Program-made: the position numbers and the translations under genes
In this document: in pieces, positions 60,374-64,000 of the stretch
Position numbering within the stretch: position 1 is the first letter of the stretch
Layout of the letters: each line of letters begins with the position of its first letter
Assembly: GCF_047948215.1 (NCBI RefSeq)
Contig: NC_134456.1
Span: forward strand, 193,361,034-193,425,033
DNA: 64,000 bases
Source of the DNA: Lycorma delicatula
Taxonomy: Eukaryota; Arthropoda; Insecta; Hemiptera; Fulgoridae
Reading direction: 5' to 3'
Notes under the pieces: model-generated
What the model saw: the letters and a program-made list of their open reading frames with translations, nothing else
What the model was told of the DNA's origin: nothing
The model's database searches: none

Positions 60374-62794
60374 TTATATACATACACGCACGCTCATGTA
60401 TGCGACCACATAAACACATACGCAAACAGTTATTTGTTAATATGTACACTTGTGATAATCATACACGACCATACACATTCTACACGTACACGAGCGTATA
60501 CGTATTTCTTCTAAATAGATTAATACTTAGAGTTTAACAAATTTAAACTCAGGCTTCTATACAGGCATACTAAAAGAATAAACAAATATTTCTTTTAACA
60601 TCAGAAAAAAGGCAATAAAATGTTCACCAATATAAATTAAAAAAAATATAAAGAAAGCGAGAAACGGAGCGATTTAATGAAGCTTAATTGTAGATTAATA
60701 TTTTACGCAGGTTATTACAATTACGTATTGTAAATTACAACAAGAATTTTATAAAATTCTCGCAGGTTATTTAAAAATCAGTAGCGTATCAAAATTTACC
60801 ATTTTATACAGTGCGTATGATACATAAAATGTTTAATATCGTTAACAGGTGACGCCTTTTAACTACTAAGCTATTCGTTACAAAAGGTGAGATGTTCGAA
60901 CTGTTAAATAAGGACAGATAAGATAAAGTCCTAGGCAAGTGCGGACAGGTGGCGCCGACTGCTATTAAAGGATGAGTGGTACTCGTTCACCGAACTTTGT
61001 CATAACAGTCTTCCCTTTACGCTTAGTCTCTGCCCCTAACTTCTCATTATTTAATACAGTTTATGCTCTTTGCTATTTTCTCTCAAATGCTCTCTGTCAT
61101 TCATTCAGTCACTCACTCTCTTCATTGTTGTCTTCTTCACCCTTCCTTTTCTTCTTCGCCCTTCTAAATTATTTTCCGCATCATTAAACCTGACATCAAA
61201 GAATTACGTATCAAAAAGTAAAATCGATCGGTAAGATTTAATTTTATTTAAAAATCCTTCAAGATAAAAATCTGAATTAAAAGTGGACGTAAAACCAGTT
61301 AATTAGATTTACAAATTAACAAATAATAGAAAAATACGATGGAGTGTATTATTAAACAGAAAGCGTAAGAATACAGAATCAAAACTAACGATTTTTCACG
61401 GTGGAGCAAACTGCTGGATTCTCAAAAATACTTTCGTAATGTTTTATTTATTTCATTTCTTCGGTAAATCATTTGCGTGAACTACTACTTGTGTACTACT
61501 GCGTACACAGATATTTTTAAAAGATTTTTATATACTAAATCTCTATTAAAAATTGAATCTTTAATTATAATATAACGTTTAACTACAATATTTATTTTAT
61601 TAATACGAATAATTACGTTAATTATCACGTTACTGAATATATAACTATAAAACTAATTTAATAAAAAAATAATAACTTATTATTCATTAATGAAATGTAA
61701 AACGGTTATATTTTTCAGAAAAATAAAAAAGTAAATTAAAAAAAGATACAGAATAAAAGTATTATGAATTTAATATTAGTAGAAAGTAGGAATAGGAAGT
61801 CGTAAAGGAAATGGCACAAATTACTGACTTCTATGTCAGGAAATGGGAGAAATAAAACTTTGTCGTAAGACCTGACGGTCTAAAACGCTCTTTTAAATTC
61901 GTCCCAATAGAAAACATACTGTCTCATAAAAAATTTGGGATACAGCTATTTGTTTCTGGACTCGAACCAAATCACCGATGGCGATGTCACGGTATACCTA
62001 AGAGGAGGATGGTAAAGGGTGTAAATGGAAACGAACCTTATTGAGATAACATTAATTGTTAAAGTAATATATATCCTTTTCTTTCAGAAGAAGTAAGATA
62101 TAATATGAAATAAATATATACCAAACTAGGAAAAGAAGTATTTCTATTTCAGCTCATTGGGTTACATTCCTTTAATTTAGCGATATTTTCTTCAAATAAT
62201 CATAAAGAAAGTGAGTGATAGCTGTTTTAGTTCTAACTAAATAAAGTAGTTATAAACTACATACTGTACATAGTTTATGTAAATAAACACCTAATTTATT
62301 TACATAAACACCTATACCTTGTTTTTAACAGTATTAATAAAATTTAATAAAATTCAGATTTCTAAAAATAATATTTATTAGATAAATTAGATTACACTAG
62401 ATATGTAGTGAGCTCTAACTAAATATAATAGTATTTAACTAATATTATATAAACAGATGTGAATCAATAATGACATCTGTTTTGTGCATTATTTTTACAA
62501 TACTGAAAACGGGAAAATCGAAATTTTTGAACATTAGTTATAAGATTGCCAATTTTTAATGTATCTAAATAGACTGTCAATGGAAAATTGAGTAAAAGCA
62601 TACACGTATTAAAAAATTAAATATTTAGTAAAATAAAAATCCTTATTTTATCATAAATAAAAGATTTAAATGTTTCTTTTTTTCATATTTAATAACATTT
62701 AGATGAAAGAATTCGTTGTTTAGAGAAGAAATCCAATATAAACAATTTTAAACTTATAGGATTACAATAAAAGATATAAAAAACAAATTAATTT

Positions 62795-62819
62795 TATATA
62801 TGTATATATATATATATAT
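62795..62819. repeat. (AT)n microsatellite
   Basis: A short AT dinucleotide run. Confidence 0.8.
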
Positions 62820-63361
62820 TCATTACAAATGTTCAGAATAATTAGTGTCCCTAACATTACGTAAAGTTTATGCCCTAGAGAAGTGATTCCTGTACTTGAT
62901 TAGATTTGAACCAAAGCTTATACATACACCTAAAGGAGGAGATGACCCGCAAATAATTCACATTATATAATAGCATATTATCAAACTAAAGAGAGAGGAA
63001 TAAACTCTGTTATTAGACCAGCGAAATATTTGAACACGAACTGTGCAATATTTTTTCTTACTATACCATAAGATGTACTAAATAAAATTTTCAAAGGGCA
63101 TATATGTACATATCTAGTAATATTACAAAGATCATCTCGTTTACTTATTAAATAGGAGAGAATAAACACAATAGTATAAAAATATACTGTCAATATAAGT
63201 CCAGTAAACACATGCACATTACTTAAAAACTATATCATTTGTATTTATCTTGAATATGATAATCAAACGATTATGAGCGCGATCTGAAACAAAACACAAG
63301 TAACTCAAGAATATGATACAGCCATTTCCAAAAATAAGAAGCATTTTATGTAAGGCTTACT

Positions 63362-63646
63362 TTCTTACTTTTTCCTGTTTGGCCTCCAGTAATTACCTTT
63401 CAGATAATACTTCAGAGGATATGTATGACTGTAAATCTTGTACAGTCTCACACAGTTCGACCATTCCTGAGATGTGTGGTTAATTGAAACCCAACCACCA
63501 AAAAGAACCTCGGTATCCACGATCTAGTATTCAGATCCGTGTAAAAATAACTGACTTTACTAAGACTTAAACGCTAGAACACTCAACCTCCAAAGCAGCT
63601 GATTTGGGAAGACGCGTTCACCACTACACCATGCCGATGGGTTAAC
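63362..63646 (-). mobile_element. tRNA-derived SINE (family B), copy 3, with TSD
   Basis: The minus strand has the head GGCATGGTGTAGTGGTGAAC (A-box) and a B-box-like TTCTAGCGTTTAAGTC, then the shared body GGTGGTTGGGTTTCAATTAA and CACATCTCAGGAATGG. The 3' domain begins TATCCTCTGAAGTATTATC. It ends with AGGAAAAAGTAAG. The flanks repeat TAAGGCTTxCT at 63351-63361 and 63647-63657 (one mismatch), an 11-bp target-site duplication. Orientation and layout match the copy at 29015. Confidence 0.85.
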
Positions 63647-64000
63647 TAAGGCTTCCTGGAACGTGAACGGTTTAAGTTGTATTTTTCATCGAACACTGCT
63701 GTACTGTTTACATTTGTCATTGCTACAACAAAGAGTGGGAAAAATAGCACAATGTAACTAATTAATTTAGCGCTGTCTGCGGATAATATTGAGTTATATT
63801 CAAGCATGTTATATTCACGAGTATAAAGTTAAGGATAATATTAAGTGTTAAATTCAAGTGTAGTGATGCTAATTTCTTTCCTTGGTATCTGACAGTCAGT
63901 ATTCAAAACGGTTTTACATAATTTGTTTAACATTGATTAAATTCAAACAAAAATACAAAATTAAGTAGTCTTATACGATATAAAAAAATTTTAGAAAAAA

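Larger units (their letters stand above)
47462..64000 (-). other. CadN intron (or 5' flank of the next exon), at least 16.5 kb
   Basis: The acceptor at 47462 needs an upstream exon ending with one base over. None was found up to base 64000 by searching for EC motifs on the minus strand. The stretch contains tRNA-like repeats, a LINE fragment, microsatellites, an exon-like open segment at 52308-52471 and SINEs. The stretches 48-51, 56-58 and 61.2-63.3 kb are AT-rich with nothing recognised. Confidence 0.7.

Noticed and set aside
60972..61187. 71-codon frame rich in Ser, Phe and Leu
   Set aside because: Composition-driven T/C-rich stretch with no domain, no splice context and no conservation signal that I can see.
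1..64000. CRISPR arrays, operons, bacterial promoters or prophage
   Set aside because: The sequence is an intron-rich eukaryotic gene. Periodic repeats are microsatellites, and no spacer-repeat structure or dense gene packing is present.

Overview
The window is AT-rich animal DNA. Its only recognisable host gene is the 3' part of a neural (N-type) classical cadherin gene, CadN, read on the minus strand. Fourteen constitutive or partial exons plus one extra alternative exon (15 in all) lie between 47.46 kb and base 1, and transcription runs from high to low coordinates. The protein pieces join in frame across every junction. They match insect CadN closely: a run of extracellular cadherin (EC) repeats, a membrane-proximal region, a cysteine-rich segment, an EGF-like module and the first residues of a laminin-G domain, where the window ends. 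The family and the intron-rich layout indicate an insect. The density of SINEs, LINEs and mariner elements, and the intron sizes (197 bp to more than 16.5 kb), would fit a large hemipteran genome, but that last step is inference.

Layout. 64.0-47.5 kb: a very long intron, or an intron extending beyond the window, with no cadherin exon recognised; it holds repeats, a truncated LINE, SINEs and microsatellites. 47.46-39.80 kb: one constitutive exon, then two homologous 165-nt exons (43.5 and 39.8 kb) that look mutually exclusive, with a dead Tc1/mariner element between them. 39.8-18.2 kb: two ~10-11 kb introns around a 138-nt exon, carrying mariner, LINE, SINE and LTR-like debris. 18.36 kb-1: a compact run of exons for the last EC repeats and the Cys-rich/EGF/LamG start, separated by 0.2-2.3 kb introns with two hAT-type MITEs, a mariner with a nested SINE, and a long foldback.

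How it works together. All coding sequence belongs to one adhesion receptor. CadN mediates calcium-dependent homophilic adhesion in axon and dendrite targeting; the catenin-binding tail, the transmembrane segment and the N-terminal repeats lie outside the window. The duplicated exon lets the cell swap one EC-EC junction. Everything else is intronic: four mariner/Tc1-like transposons with disrupted catalytic triads, three non-LTR RT families or copies, at least two tRNA-derived SINE families that share a 3' domain, two hAT MITEs, a possible solo LTR, simple repeats and a ~500-bp imperfect palindrome. No tRNA, rRNA, CRISPR or bacterial-type feature was found. I see no wholly new biological system. 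The most informative items are the mutually exclusive exon pair with its weak splice donors, the long foldback, the shared SINE tail and the internally deleted LINE copy with an intact target-site duplication.
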